Assembly: GCF_901482445.1 (NCBI RefSeq)
Contig: NZ_LR590477.1
Location: 620,001-684,000 of the forward strand
Length of the DNA stretch: 64,000 nucleotides
Direction: 5' to 3'
Source: Neisseria lactamica
Lineage (GTDB): Bacteria > Pseudomonadota > Gammaproteobacteria > Burkholderiales > Neisseriaceae
The position numbers and the translations under genes were made by a program. Numbering within the stretch: position 1 is the first letter of the stretch; each line of letters begins with the position of its first letter. Below, in pieces: positions 52,018 through 61,662 of this stretch. The notes under the pieces were generated by a model. It worked only from the letters and a program-made list of their open reading frames with translations, did no database searches and was not told the DNA's origin.

Positions 52018-52168
52018 CATAAGCCCTTAAATTTGTTGTGTTGATCAAATGACACCCCTTACCGGCAACGGAAAGCCGGCGCGCGGCGGATACGGGGATT
52101 TGAACCGTCTTGCTGCAAAAGGGAGATTTTAGCTCGAAAGTATATCACAATGTTCCGCCTGAAACATA

Positions 52169-52211
52169 ATATGCCGTCTGAAAACGCCTTCCCACCGTTC
52201 AGACGGCATAT
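52169..52211 (-). terminator. Inverted DUS pair after ftsK
   Basis: ATATGCCGTCTGAA pairs with TTCAGACGGCATAT, a 14-bp stem and 15-nt loop, just past the ftsK stop. Confidence 0.8.
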
Positions 52212-52222
52212 GCGCGGTTGCG

Positions 52223-54658
52223 CTACAAATAATCTTTGTGTGCCAAAATTTTGCGGCTGCCGTTGAGGCCGGCGGGGGAAACGACACCCGCATTTTCCAG
52301 CGCTTCCATCAGGTTGGCGGCCCGGTTATAGCCGATACGCAACTGGCGTTGCAGGGAAGAGATGGAAGTTTTTTTGCTTTCTAAAACATACGCGACAGCC
52401 TGATCGAACAATTCGTCGCTGCCCGCATTCGGATTGACGATATTGGTCGTTTCCAGCGCGGCCTCGCCGCTGAGCAGACCTTCAATATAGTCGGCTGGGG
52501 CTTGCGATTTGACGTAGTTGACGACTTGATGCACTTCGTCGTCGGAAACGAACGCGCCTTGCAGTCGGGTCGGTTCGGCACTGCCGGGCTGGAGGAACAG
52601 GGAATCACCGTATTTCAGCAGCTCGTCCGCGCCCATTTGGTCGAGAATGGTACGGCTGTCGATTTTGCTTTGCACGGTAAACGCCATACGCGTCGGGATA
52701 TTCGCCTTAATTAAGCCGGTAACGACATCGACGCTCGGACGTTGGGTTGCGACTATCATATGGATGCCGGCGGCGCGCGCCTTTTGGGCGAGGCGGGCAA
52801 TTTGCTGCTCGACGGCTTTGCGTTCGGTCATCATCAGGTCTGCCAACTCGTCGATAACGACCACAATCAACGGCAGTTTTTCCAGCGGCTCGGGTTCGTC
52901 GGGGTTCAGGCTGAACGGATTAAGCAAAGGCTTGCCGGCCGCTTTGGCTTGTTCGACTTTTTGGTTGAAGCCCTCCAAATTACGCACGCCGGCGTGGGAA
53001 AGCAGGCGGTAGCGTTTTTCCATTTCGGCAACGCACCAGTTCAACGCCTGTCCTGCTTCGCGCATATCGGTTACAACCGGGCAGAGCAGGTGCGGAATGC
53101 CGTCGTAAATGCTCAACTCAAGCATTTTGGGGTCTATCATAATGAAGCGGACTTCTTCCGGCGTAGCTTTGAAAAGCATAGACATAATCATGCCGTTCAC
53201 GCCGACGGATTTGCCCGAACCGGTCATGCCGGCGACCAAAAGGTGCGGCATTTTCGCCAAGTCGCCGACGACGGGCGTACCGGCAATGTCTTTGCCCAAT
53301 GCAACGGTCAGCTTGGATTTGGCTTCGGCAAACACGGGTGAAGACAAGATTTCGCTCAACATCACGTCTTGGCGTTTGTCGTTGGGCAACTCGATGCCCA
53401 TCGTGTTTTTGCCCGCGATGGTTTCGACGATACGCACGGATTGCAGCGACATGGAACGCGCCAAATCTTTAGATAAAGCAACGATTTGGCTGCCTTTTAT
53501 GCCTTGCGCGGGTTCGATTTCATAACGCGTAATCACAGGGCCGGAAGTGGCGGATACGACTTCTACGCCGATGCCGAATTCTGCCAGCTTGGACTCGATC
53601 AGTTCGGCAGTGCGCTCCAATTCGGCGGGATTGATGCTGACGGGTTCGCCATCCGGCAGGCGCAGCAGGTTTATGCCGGGCTTGTGGTATTCGCCCGCCT
53701 GCCCCGGTTCGTCGTCTTCAAACAAAGAAGCCTGAATTTTGGGCGGCGGCGCGACGGAAACCGCGACGGATTTGCGGTTGCTGCTGCTGCCTTCGGGTGG
53801 TGCAAGGGGTTGGGAGGTGATATTTTTGGCTTCTTTCACCATCCGGCGGGTACTGTAAGTATCGATGCCGTCTGTTTTGGCGTTTGTCCGGCGTTTGCCC
53901 AATGCCGATATTTTCCGCCCGGATGCCGTCAGGAAATTTTGAACCGCCCCGCCCGCAGCGTCCAACACGTCCAGCCACGACACCTGCACCAGCAAAGATA
54001 CGGACAGCAATAAAACAACCGAAATAATCAACAGGCTGCCCGATTTTCCCAGCAACCATTCAAATATCGTGCCGACGCGCATACCGACCATACCGCCCGC
54101 ACCTGCCGGCAAGGCATCCCCGTATTTCCCGCCCAGCGCAAAATATTCCAAGACGGGGCTGAATACCGTCAGGATAAAGAGTGCGGCGGCGGCGATTTTG
54201 CGGTTGTACGAGCCGGGCAATGCCTGTTTGGCGTGCCGTCGGAAATCTTTATACAGCACGACGCAGGCAGCCGCCACCCACCACCACGCCGACAACCCGA
54301 AAAGATAATAGCCGACATCGGCGACATACGCCCCGAACAAGCCCCCCAAATTGGCGGCATCTTCGGCAGCCGGCGAACTGCGCGACCAAGACGGATCGCC
54401 CATATCGAAACTGATCAGGGAAATCGCCAAATACAGGGTTGCCGCCAAGCCCATCAGCCACAATGCGTCGGCAATCAGATTGGCGACATATTCGGGACGC
54501 GCTTTCTTCGCTTCGTTTTTTTGCAATTCTTTGGCGGCTTTGAGCTGTTCGGAAACCTTGTTGCCCCTTGAAGCATTGTCGTTTTTCTTGCGCGGGCGGG
54601 TTTGGGCCGGCTTGGTCTGCCTGCCTTTTGTGATTTTCTTATTGGATTTTTCTGTCAT
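52223..54658 (-). CDS. ftsK: DNA translocase FtsK
   Basis: An 811-residue septal DNA pump. A basic N-terminal tail and four to five membrane helices (about 60-230) anchor it at the septum. A short linker leads to the motor with Walker A GMTGSGKSVGVNGM (about 476-489), Walker B LIVVVIDELADLMM and VDVVTGLIKANIPTRMAF. The C-terminal gamma winged helix (LQRQLRIGYNRAANLMEALE) reads KOPS sites and activates XerCD at dif. Short linker and size are typical of neisserial FtsK. Confidence 0.96.
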   Translation of the reverse strand: MTEKSNKKITKGRQTKPAQTRPRKKNDNASRGNKVSEQLKAAKELQKNEAKKARPEYVANLIADALWLMGLAATLYLAISLISFDMGDPSWSRSSPAAEDAANLGGLFGAYVADVGYYLFGLSAWWWVAAACVVLYKDFRRHAKQALPGSYNRKIAAAALFILTVFSPVLEYFALGGKYGDALPAGAGGMVGMRVGTIFEWLLGKSGSLLIISVVLLLSVSLLVQVSWLDVLDAAGGAVQNFLTASGRKISALGKRRTNAKTDGIDTYSTRRMVKEAKNITSQPLAPPEGSSSNRKSVAVSVAPPPKIQASLFEDDEPGQAGEYHKPGINLLRLPDGEPVSINPAELERTAELIESKLAEFGIGVEVVSATSGPVITRYEIEPAQGIKGSQIVALSKDLARSMSLQSVRIVETIAGKNTMGIELPNDKRQDVMLSEILSSPVFAEAKSKLTVALGKDIAGTPVVGDLAKMPHLLVAGMTGSGKSVGVNGMIMSMLFKATPEEVRFIMIDPKMLELSIYDGIPHLLCPVVTDMREAGQALNWCVAEMEKRYRLLSHAGVRNLEGFNQKVEQAKAAGKPLLNPFSLNPDEPEPLEKLPLIVVVIDELADLMMTERKAVEQQIARLAQKARAAGIHMIVATQRPSVDVVTGLIKANIPTRMAFTVQSKIDSRTILDQMGADELLKYGDSLFLQPGSAEPTRLQGAFVSDDEVHQVVNYVKSQAPADYIEGLLSGEAALETTNIVNPNAGSDELFDQAVAYVLESKKTSISSLQRQLRIGYNRAANLMEALENAGVVSPAGLNGSRKILAHKDYL

Positions 54659-54819
54659 TCCGTATCACCGGGAAATGCCGTCCGAACATACGGGACGGTT
54701 TGCGGATTAAATGTGAAGTGTCGGATTATACCCCATTTCGCCCGGTCGGACGCGCGGCGGGCGGGTGTTGCCTTTCAGACGGCATCGCGGGTATTTTACG
54801 CAGGATTGCGGCGAACCAG

Positions 54820-54825
54820 TATAAT
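54820..54825 (+). promoter_or_regulatory. -10 box for uraA
   Basis: TATAAT 34 bases before the uraA start, with a weak TTTACG (54795-54800) 19 bases upstream. Confidence 0.45.
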
Positions 54826-54858
54826 CCGTGCCGTTTGAACCGACTGAAAGAAGATGGT

Positions 54859-56076
54859 ATGAAGCAATTGAAACTTGCCGTTTCCGGCGCGCAGATTTTA
54901 TTTGTGGCATTCGGCGCAATGGTGCTGGTCCCCCTGCTGACCGGTCTGAACCCGGCACTCGCGCTTTTAGGTGCAGGCGTGGGAACGCTGCTGTTCCAAA
55001 TCACAACCAAACGCAAAGTGCCGATTTTTCTCGGTTCTTCGTTTGCCTTTATCGCACCGATTATCTACTCCGTCGGCGAATGGGGGCTGCCTTCCACTAT
55101 GTTCGGGTTGTTTGCTGCGGGATTTATGTATTTTGTATTTGCCACACTCATCCGCCGGCGCGGACTGGCGGCGGTGCACAGGCTGCTGCCGCCGGTCGTC
55201 ATCGGTCCGGTCATTATGGTCATCGGCTTGTCGGTCGCCTCGGCGGCAAGCAGTATGGCGATGGGGCAGTCAGGCGGAAAACAGGTCATCGACTATACCG
55301 ATTCGCTGATTCTTTCCGGCTTTACCTTTGCCGTTACCGCCGCCGTTTCGGTTTTCGGCAACAAAATGATGAAGCTTATTCCGATTTTAATCGGTGTCGC
55401 ATCGGGTTATGTATTGGCACTCTTGATGGGAATGGTGGACACGGCAAGCATTGCACACGCGCCTTGGTTTGCCGTCCCGCATTTTGAAACGCCGCAAGTC
55501 AACTGGCAGGCGGCACTGTTTATGCTTCCGGTCGCAATCGCCCCCGCCATCGAACACATCGGCGGCATTATGGCGATCGGCAATGTAACGGGGAAAGACT
55601 ATACAAAAGACCCGGGCTTGGACAAAACCCTTGCCGGCGACGGCTTGGGCGTATGCGTTGCCGGCTTGATCGGCGGCCCGCCGGTTACGACCTACGGCGA
55701 AGTGACCGGCGCGGTGATGATTACCAAAAACAGCAACCCCGTCATTATGACTTGGGCGGCGGTTTTTGCCGTCTGCATGGCGTTTTTCGGCAAATTCAAT
55801 GCGTTTTTGGCTTCCATCCCGATGCCTGTGATGGGCGGCATTATGCTGCTGCTGTTCGGCACGATTGCTTCTTTAGGCATCAAAACCCTGATTGATGCCA
55901 AAGTCGATTTGATGCTGCCGAAAAACCTGGTTATCGTCAGCTCGGTACTGACGACGGGCATCGGCGGTATGACGCTCAAACTGGGCGGTTTCAGCTTTGC
56001 CGGCGTGGGCTTGTGCGCCGTACTCGCCATTGTGTTGAACAGCCTGCTGCCCGATGCCTGCGAACCGGAGCGTTGA
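54859..56076 (+). CDS. uraA: Uracil permease UraA-like (NCS2 family)
   Basis: A 405-residue nucleobase:H+ symporter with about 14 membrane segments. The NCS2 signature is present: APAIEHIGGIMAIGNVTGKDY with its conserved glutamate and the helix-10 region GGPPVTTYGEVTGAVMITKN. Sequence resembles UraA (uracil) more than the longer xanthine/urate members, but purine uptake cannot be excluded. ATG 54859 follows GAAAGAAGA; longer in-frame starts cover the promoter. Ends at an inverted DUS pair. Confidence 0.9.
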   Translation: MKQLKLAVSGAQILFVAFGAMVLVPLLTGLNPALALLGAGVGTLLFQITTKRKVPIFLGSSFAFIAPIIYSVGEWGLPSTMFGLFAAGFMYFVFATLIRRRGLAAVHRLLPPVVIGPVIMVIGLSVASAASSMAMGQSGGKQVIDYTDSLILSGFTFAVTAAVSVFGNKMMKLIPILIGVASGYVLALLMGMVDTASIAHAPWFAVPHFETPQVNWQAALFMLPVAIAPAIEHIGGIMAIGNVTGKDYTKDPGLDKTLAGDGLGVCVAGLIGGPPVTTYGEVTGAVMITKNSNPVIMTWAAVFAVCMAFFGKFNAFLASIPMPVMGGIMLLLFGTIASLGIKTLIDAKVDLMLPKNLVIVSSVLTTGIGGMTLKLGGFSFAGVGLCAVLAIVLNSLLPDACEPER

Positions 56077-56208
56077 TACGCAAATACCGATCCGATACCG
56101 CTGGAAAATTTACCCGTTAACCGGCTTCGTGCCGGCGGTTTGCGCGCGGTATCCGCATTGTGTCGGACAGCCTGCCGCCGGTACGCGAACAGCCTGCCGT
56201 AAACACGC

Positions 56209-56243
56209 AAATGCCGTCTGAACATCTTTCAGACGGCATTTTC
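56209..56243. terminator. Inverted DUS pair between uraA and the DUF4189 gene
   Basis: AAATGCCGTCTGAA pairs with TTCAGACGGCATTT between convergent genes. Confidence 0.85.
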
Positions 56244-56247
56244 CGTT

Positions 56248-56730
56248 TTATTTGAGATTTTGAATCAAAGAGCGGACAGTCCCGCCGTAATAAGAAGAAG
56301 ACGTGCAATACACTGTTTCCAAAGCACATTGCCCCTGCACGCCATATTTTTTGATACATTGGTTGAGTGCGACCTGATGGACGCTCGTAAAACGCGGAGA
56401 AGTAATCACAACGGCGTTTTCAACGCTCATCGCACCCAAGGCTTTCGGGTATGCCAACGCGACACAGGTATTGTTCAGCGACACAACCGACCGGCATCCC
56501 GTCGCCTGATCGCCGCCTATGCCCGCAAGCGTATCCTGCCCTTTGCAAAAAGCCTCCAATTCGGCAAGTGCCTCGTTTTGCGTCGAATCTTCTTTTGTTG
56601 CCTTAATCTGCAAAACATCGTCCGTATTCTGCGGATTCTGCCAAACGGCGAGATAACCGTAAGTATCGGCAGCCTGTGCCGCCGCAGTCATCAGGCAGAG
56701 TACAGATACTGCCGCCATCCTTTTTATCAT
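56248..56730 (-). CDS. Secreted DUF4189-like protein
   Basis: A 160-residue protein with a clear signal peptide (MIKRMAAVSVLCLMTAAAQA, cleaved before ADTYGY). The mature part has an even number of cysteines suggesting disulfides, and ends in QNLK. NNTCVALAYPKALGAMSVENAV is the pattern I associate with DUF4189. Function unknown; probably periplasmic or surface-exposed. ATG 56733 would add one methionine. Confidence 0.72.
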   Translation of the reverse strand: MIKRMAAVSVLCLMTAAAQAADTYGYLAVWQNPQNTDDVLQIKATKEDSTQNEALAELEAFCKGQDTLAGIGGDQATGCRSVVSLNNTCVALAYPKALGAMSVENAVVITSPRFTSVHQVALNQCIKKYGVQGQCALETVYCTSSSYYGGTVRSLIQNLK

Positions 56731-56733
56731 CAC

Positions 56734-57296
56734 AAACTCCTGACGTTTCGTCCAAATTCTGCCGCATTATAAACAAAAAACAAGATAAATCCCTCCTTAT
56801 CGGCTTATCCTCCCTGCAGATTGCACCGCCGGAGTGCGGCAAACCGGTTTCGGCAGCACAAATCCGCCTACTGCCGCCTTGCCGGCAAGCCGTTGTTTTC
56901 AGACGGCATTGCGGGCAACCTTTGCGGCGGGTGAAAAACCTTGTCCTATAATTTATCCCGCTTCAAAATCAGCATACGTTTGGAAATACAAAAATATCTT
57001 TCAATTTGTTGAAACCTGCAAACTCCCCGAAAATAGGGAAACGCCGCCCCGGTTTGAACTGAGCACCACATATTCCGATGCCCTTCCCCCGATACCTTCC
57101 GGCAAGCGCAAAAATACCCGGCAAAAATCCGAAACAACACAGCCGGCGGCAGACGAGTCCCCAAACCGCCCCCGCAAAGCATCCGCGTCGGAAAAACAAA
57201 CCGCCCCCGGGGCTTAATTCTGAAGGGCGTATTGTTCGATAATGGTTTGGGTTATAATCCCCTATCGACTTTCCACGTCCGCGAGATACTTTGCCT
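56734..57296. other. Intergenic region between the DUF4189 gene and pssA
   Basis: This 563-base divergent spacer holds one DUS (about 56899-56910) and, near its end, TATAAT (57253-57258) with TTGTTC (57232-57237) as a 15-base-spaced candidate pssA promoter. Open frames here (for example 56834-57217) are Pro/Ser/Lys-rich without ribosome sites and are not called. Confidence 0.5.
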
Positions 57297-58043
57297 ATGG
57301 AAACCCCGCCCAACACCCCCCAACGCTCCCTGCGTCAAAACAGCATCTACCTGCTGCCCAACTCCTTTACCGTTGCCGCCCTGTTTTCTGCCTTTTACGC
57401 CATTACCCAATCGATGCACGGGCATTATGAAACCGCCGCCATCGCGGTATTCATCTCTATGCTGCTGGACGGTATGGACGGGCGCGTGGCGCGGCTGACC
57501 AACAGCCAAAGCGCGTTCGGGGAGCAGCTCGACAGCCTTGCCGATATGGTCAGCTTCGGTGTCGCCCCTGCGCTGATTGCCTACAAATGGCAACTTTGGC
57601 AATTCGGCAAAATCGGTTATTCCGTCGCCTTCATCTACTGCGCCTGCGCCGCCCTGCGCCTCGCCCTGTTCAACACGCTCATCGGCAAGGTGGACAAACG
57701 CTGGTTTATCGGCGTGCCCAGTCCGACTGCCGCCGCGCTGATTGCCGGGCTGATTTGGGTCAACCACAGCGTCGAAAAGTTCCCCGCCGTCCACTGGTGG
57801 GCATTGGGCATCACGCTGTTTGCCGGCCTGTCGATGATTGTCCAAATCCCTTTTTGGAGTTTTAAAGAAATCAACATCCGCAAACAAGTCCCCTTTGTCG
57901 GAATGCTGCTTGCCGTCTTGCTGCTGCTTTTGGTCACTTGGGAACCGTCGCTCGTCCTCTTCCTGTTCTTTCTCGGATACAGCCTGTCCGGCTACATTAT
58001 GGCGGCACGCCGGTTTTGGAAAAAATACAGAAAGGCGGATTAA
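57297..58043 (+). CDS. pssA: CDP-diacylglycerol-serine O-phosphatidyltransferase
   Basis: A 248-residue membrane enzyme making phosphatidylserine, the precursor of phosphatidylethanolamine. The CDP-alcohol phosphotransferase motif DG-x2-AR-x8-G-x3-D-x3-D is complete in DGRVARLTNSQSAFGEQLDS plus ADM, flanked by about eight hydrophobic helices. This is the integral-membrane (Bacillus-type) class rather than the E. coli type. ATG 57297 is preferred to a TTG two codons earlier. The next gene starts immediately after the stop. Confidence 0.93.
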   Translation: METPPNTPQRSLRQNSIYLLPNSFTVAALFSAFYAITQSMHGHYETAAIAVFISMLLDGMDGRVARLTNSQSAFGEQLDSLADMVSFGVAPALIAYKWQLWQFGKIGYSVAFIYCACAALRLALFNTLIGKVDKRWFIGVPSPTAAALIAGLIWVNHSVEKFPAVHWWALGITLFAGLSMIVQIPFWSFKEINIRKQVPFVGMLLAVLLLLLVTWEPSLVLFLFFLGYSLSGYIMAARRFWKKYRKAD

Positions 58044-58850
58044 ATGTGGCATTGGGAAATTATCCTGCTCCTGCTTTCCGTAGGCAGTGCGTCAGGTTTT
58101 ATTGCCGGTCTGTTCGGTGTCGGAGGCGGCGCACTGATTGTTCCTGTCGTTTTATGGGTACTCGGTTACCAAGGATTGGCTCAACATCCCTATGCCCAAC
58201 ACCTCGCTATCGGCACATCCTTTGCCGTTATGGTCTTTACCGCCTTCTCCAGTATGTTGGGACAGCACAAAAAACAGGCAGTTGACTGGAAAACGGTATT
58301 CATGATGATACCGGGCATGATATTCGGCGTATTCTTGGGTTCGCTCTCCGCAAAATATATCCCCACATTCTGGCTTCAAATTTTCTTTATCCTGTTTTTT
58401 ACAGCCGTCGCATTCAGAACATTGCATAGCGGTCATCAGACTGCATCGCATCCGCTGCCAAAACTGCCGGGACTGACTGCTGTTTCCACATTATTCGGCA
58501 CAATGTCAAGCTGGGTCGGCATAGGGGGCGGCTCACTTTCTGTCCCTTTCTTAATCCGATGCGGATTTCCCACCCACAAAGCCATCGGTACATCATCCGG
58601 ACTCTCCTGGCCAATTGCGCTGGCAGGTGCGATATCTTATCTTTTAAACGGTCTGAAAGTTGGAGGGCTGCCTGAAGGCTCGCTGGGCTTCCTTTATTTG
58701 CCCGCTGTCGCCGTCCTCAGTGCGGCAACCATTGCCTTTGCCCCGCTCGGTGTCAAAACCGCCCATCACCTTTCTTCTGCCAAACTTAAAAAATCCTTCG
58801 GCATTATGCTGCTTTTGATTGCCGGAAAAATGCTGTACAACCTGCTTTGA
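58044..58850 (+). CDS. TSUP (TauE/SafE) family membrane transporter
   Basis: A 268-residue protein with about eight hydrophobic segments and the duplicated TSUP pattern: GFIAGLFGVGGGALIVPVVL in the first half and SSWVGIGGGSLSVPFLIRCG in the second. Family members export or import sulfite, sulfonates or other organosulfur anions; the substrate is unknown. ATG directly abuts the pssA stop, so the two are cotranscribed. Ends near an inverted DUS pair. Confidence 0.9.
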   Translation: MWHWEIILLLLSVGSASGFIAGLFGVGGGALIVPVVLWVLGYQGLAQHPYAQHLAIGTSFAVMVFTAFSSMLGQHKKQAVDWKTVFMMIPGMIFGVFLGSLSAKYIPTFWLQIFFILFFTAVAFRTLHSGHQTASHPLPKLPGLTAVSTLFGTMSSWVGIGGGSLSVPFLIRCGFPTHKAIGTSSGLSWPIALAGAISYLLNGLKVGGLPEGSLGFLYLPAVAVLSAATIAFAPLGVKTAHHLSSAKLKKSFGIMLLLIAGKMLYNLL

Positions 58851-58977
58851 AACACACGAAAAACCCTTTTTACCGTTTGCACAAACACTTAATCAGGACA
58901 AGGCTTCCGGCCTCCCATTCCGGCAAAATGAAAAACAACCGTCCCGATTTTTGCAGAATATACGGAAAACAAAACAA

Positions 58978-59026
58978 ATGCCGTCTGAAACCACATTCCG
59001 ATAATCAGCAGGGCTTCAGACGGCAT
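58978..59026. terminator. Inverted DUS pair between the TSUP gene and rplI
   Basis: ATGCCGTCTGAA (58978-58989) and TTCAGACGGCAT (59015-59026) flank a 25-nt loop between convergent genes. Confidence 0.65.
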
Positions 59027-59040
59027 TCTGATAATTTCAA

Positions 59041-59493
59041 TTACTCGGCTGCGGCAACGACGGCAACGGTAATTTTAGCAACGGCATCAGTATGCAAAGC
59101 AACTTCTACTTCATACTCGCCAACGGCTTTCAAAGGACCGTTTGGCAGGCGTACATTTGCTTTCACGGCTTCGATACCGGCAGCAACGATTGCAGCAGCA
59201 ATGTCGGCATTGGTAACGGAACCGAACAGGCGGCCGTCCACACCGGCTTTTTGTGCAACGGTAACGGTTTGACCGTCCAATTTTTCCTGACGGGCTCGGG
59301 CATCTGCCAAAATTTCGGCCTGTTTGGCTTCCAGTTCTGCGCGGCGTGCTTCAAACTCTTTCATGTTCGCTTCAGTCGCACGTTTTGCCTTACCGGCAGG
59401 AATCAAGAAGTTGCGGGCGTAACCGTTTTTAACGGTTACGATGTCGCCCAAGTTGCCCAAACCGCCGATTTTTTCTAACAGAATAATTTGCAT
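59041..59493 (-). CDS. rplI: 50S ribosomal protein L9
   Basis: A 150-residue protein: N-terminal rRNA-binding domain MQIILLEKIGGLGNLGDIVTVKNGYARNFL, a long connecting helix rich in Glu/Ala/Arg, and the C-terminal domain. Last gene of rpsF-priB-rpsR-rplI, 16 bases after rpsR. Confidence 0.97.
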   Translation of the reverse strand: MQIILLEKIGGLGNLGDIVTVKNGYARNFLIPAGKAKRATEANMKEFEARRAELEAKQAEILADARARQEKLDGQTVTVAQKAGVDGRLFGSVTNADIAAAIVAAGIEAVKANVRLPNGPLKAVGEYEVEVALHTDAVAKITVAVVAAAE

Positions 59494-59509
59494 GATTCAA
59501 ACTCCAAAA

Positions 59510-59740
59510 TTATTTGTGTTGGTCGGTATAAGGCAGGAGTGCCAAAAAACGCGCGCGTTTTACGGCAACAGCCAATTGGCGTTGGTAGAATGCCTTCGTT
59601 CCTGTAATGCGGGCAGGAATGATTTTACCGTTTTCAGAGATAAAGTCTTTCAGCAAATCAACTTGTTTGTAATCGACTTCTTGGATTTTTTCAGCCGTGA
59701 AACGGCAGAATTTTCTACGTTTGAATGATTGACGAGCCAT
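59510..59740 (-). CDS. rpsR: 30S ribosomal protein S18
   Basis: A 76-residue basic protein that pairs with S6 on 16S rRNA. The [20 protein letters not shown] start and [19 protein letters not shown] core are canonical. Six bases after priB in the ribosomal operon. Confidence 0.97.
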
Positions 59741-59746
59741 TGTCGT

Positions 59747-60049
59747 TTAACCTTTATATTCTTGAATATTTTGTATTCTGAGCATCGGCATCAGGGAACG
59801 TCTGCTTTTTTGAGCCAAAAAACCTTCGACGTATACATATACGCCCTGCCGATACTGCCACTCTTCCGCCTGCCTGCCTAAAATCCGCGCGGTGATCTCC
59901 AATTGGACAAGGCATTGCTGCCCGTTTTCCTCCCGCCATGATTCGTGCTTTAAAATAATATCTAAAACAGGGATTCCGGCAGGCGTATATCGAATAGGGA
60001 AAACTTTTTCAATCAACGCGGCAAGCGAAACAAGATTATTGAATCCCAA
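59747..60049 (-). CDS. priB: Primosomal replication protein N PriB
   Basis: A 100-residue single OB-fold protein starting MGFNNLVSLAALIEKVFPIR and including GIPVLDIILKHES. PriB binds ssDNA and PriA to restart stalled replication forks. Its start abuts the rpsF stop with no spacer. The location between rpsF and rpsR is conserved in beta- and gammaproteobacteria and supports the call. Confidence 0.94.
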   Translation of the reverse strand: MGFNNLVSLAALIEKVFPIRYTPAGIPVLDIILKHESWREENGQQCLVQLEITARILGRQAEEWQYRQGVYVYVEGFLAQKSRRSLMPMLRIQNIQEYKG

Positions 60050-60418
60050 TTATTGGGCAGCCGCTTCTTCAGACGCACCGCTCAACAGGTTCTTAGCCTT
60101 TTCACCACCCAACATAGGGGAGGCTTCGGTAACGGCGTGTTTGGTTTTGATGGTCAGATGACGCAATACCGCATCATTGAAACGGAACGCGGTTTCCAAC
60201 TCCTCAACAACTTCCGGAGTGGTTTCAATGTTCATCAAAACGTAATGGGCTTTATGGATTTTGTTAATCGGGTAAGCCAGTTGGCGGCGGCCCCAGTCTT
60301 CCAAACGGTGGATTTTACCGTTTGCCTCGGCAATCATGGTTTTGTAACGTTCAACCATAGCGGGCACTTGCTCGCTTTGATCAGGATGAACGATAAACAC
60401 GATCTCGTAATGACGCAT
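60050..60418 (-). CDS. rpsF: 30S ribosomal protein S6
   Basis: A 122-residue protein: MRHYEIVFIVHPDQSEQVPAMVERY, then EDWGRRQLAYPINKIHKAHYVLM, the canonical S6 fold. First gene of the operon; GGAGATAAC precedes the ATG. The C-terminal tail after KTKHAVTEASP is short and Ala/Glu-rich. Confidence 0.97.
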   Translation of the reverse strand: MRHYEIVFIVHPDQSEQVPAMVERYKTMIAEANGKIHRLEDWGRRQLAYPINKIHKAHYVLMNIETTPEVVEELETAFRFNDAVLRHLTIKTKHAVTEASPMLGGEKAKNLLSGASEEAAAQ

Positions 60419-60573
60419 GTTATCTCCTTATGGATGGTAAAAACAGCCTTCTGCCATGCGAAAGCAGAAGGCAAGGTTCAAAGAACGGGCATTATATTGG
60501 GGTTTGCCGACAGAATCAAGGATTTGGCGCGAAAAACTTGCATTCCGCCGAAAATTTCGGTTTCAGACGGCAT

Positions 60574-61524
60574 TCAAATGTTTTGGCTGCCCAGCCAGCG
60601 TTCCGCGTCCAAAGCCGCCTGACAGCCGGAAGCCGCGCTGGTAATCGCCTGACGGTAGGTATGGTCTTTTACGTCGCCCGCCGCCCATACGCCTTCGATA
60701 TTGGTTGCACCGACATTGTCCGCCGTACCGCCTTTGGTTTTCAGGTAGCCGGCTTCGTCCATTTCCAACTGCCCTTTGAAAATATCGGTATTCGGCTTGT
60801 GCCCGATGGCGATAAAGATGCCGCTGACGGCAATTTGTTGCTCAGAACCGTCGTTGTTTTTTAATAATGCGCCGTTTACGCCCCGATCGTCGCCCAGTAC
60901 TTCTTGCAGGTTGCTTTCCAGCTTGAGGATGATTTTGCCCTCTTCCACGCGTTTCATCAGTTTGTCGATCATGATTTTTTCGGCGCGGAACTCGCTGCGG
61001 CGGTGAATCAGCGTAACGGTTTTGGCGATATTGGCAAGGTAGAGTGCCTCCTCAACTGCCGTATTGCCGCCGCCGACTACGGCAACATCTTGGTTTTTGT
61101 AGAAGAAACCGTCGCAGGTGGCGCAGGCGGAAACACCTTTCCCCGCAAACGCTTCCTCACTCGGCAAACCGAGGTATTTGGCGGACGCGCCGGTGGCGAC
61201 AATCAGGGCATCGCAAGTGTACTCGCCCATATCGCCTTTGAGTGCGAACGGGCGTTTTTGCAGATCGACGGCGTTGATTTGGTCAAAAATGATTTCCGTT
61301 CCGAAACGTTCGGCGTGGGCGAGAAACCGCGCCATCAGCTCCGGCCCTTGCACGCCGTCGGCATCGGCAGGCCAGTTGTCCACCTCGGTGGTGGTCATCA
61401 GTTGCCCGCCTTGCGCGATACCTGTAATAATGACGGGGTTTAAATTGGCGCGCGCGGCATAGACGGCGGCGGTGTATCCGGCGGGGCCGGAACCCAAAAT
61501 AATCAGTTTGCGGTGTTGGGACAT
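60574..61524 (-). CDS. trxB: Thioredoxin reductase
   Basis: A 316-residue flavoenzyme that reduces thioredoxin with NADPH. FAD-binding GSGPAGYTAAVYAARAN is at the N-terminus, the redox-active pair is Cys134/Cys137 (SACATCDGF), and the NADPH site is VGGGNTAVEEALYLA. AAAGGAAAA precedes the ATG. It is divergent from copA across 138 bases. trxB and copA are reported NmlR targets in Neisseria, but I see no palindrome as clear as the adhC operator here. Thioredoxin also serves the ribonucleotide reductase encoded in this window. Confidence 0.96.
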   Translation of the reverse strand: MSQHRKLIILGSGPAGYTAAVYAARANLNPVIITGIAQGGQLMTTTEVDNWPADADGVQGPELMARFLAHAERFGTEIIFDQINAVDLQKRPFALKGDMGEYTCDALIVATGASAKYLGLPSEEAFAGKGVSACATCDGFFYKNQDVAVVGGGNTAVEEALYLANIAKTVTLIHRRSEFRAEKIMIDKLMKRVEEGKIILKLESNLQEVLGDDRGVNGALLKNNDGSEQQIAVSGIFIAIGHKPNTDIFKGQLEMDEAGYLKTKGGTADNVGATNIEGVWAAGDVKDHTYRQAITSAASGCQAALDAERWLGSQNI

Positions 61525-61662
61525 CGTTTTTCCTTTGCTGTGTCAAGTTTTCGGATTCTACTCGAATTATCGGCGCGTTTGAGAAATTTCGACCATACGG
61601 GCGTTCAGACGGCATCCCGCAACCTTGACTACCGTCTGAACATCAAAGCAGGAATCAAACTT

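Noticed and set aside
52085..52135. tRNA-like T-arm (reverse strand, GGTTCAAATCCCCG) upstream of tig
   Set aside because: The T-stem does not pair fully and no D-arm, anticodon arm or acceptor partner can be built.
56834..57217. 127-codon open frame upstream of pssA
   Set aside because: No ribosome site, Pro/Ser/Thr/Lys-rich low-complexity translation, contains a DUS and overlaps competing frames; treated as spacer.
61525..61662. NmlR palindrome between trxB and copA
   Set aside because: I looked for a copy of the adhC operator but found only weak partial symmetry, not enough to call.
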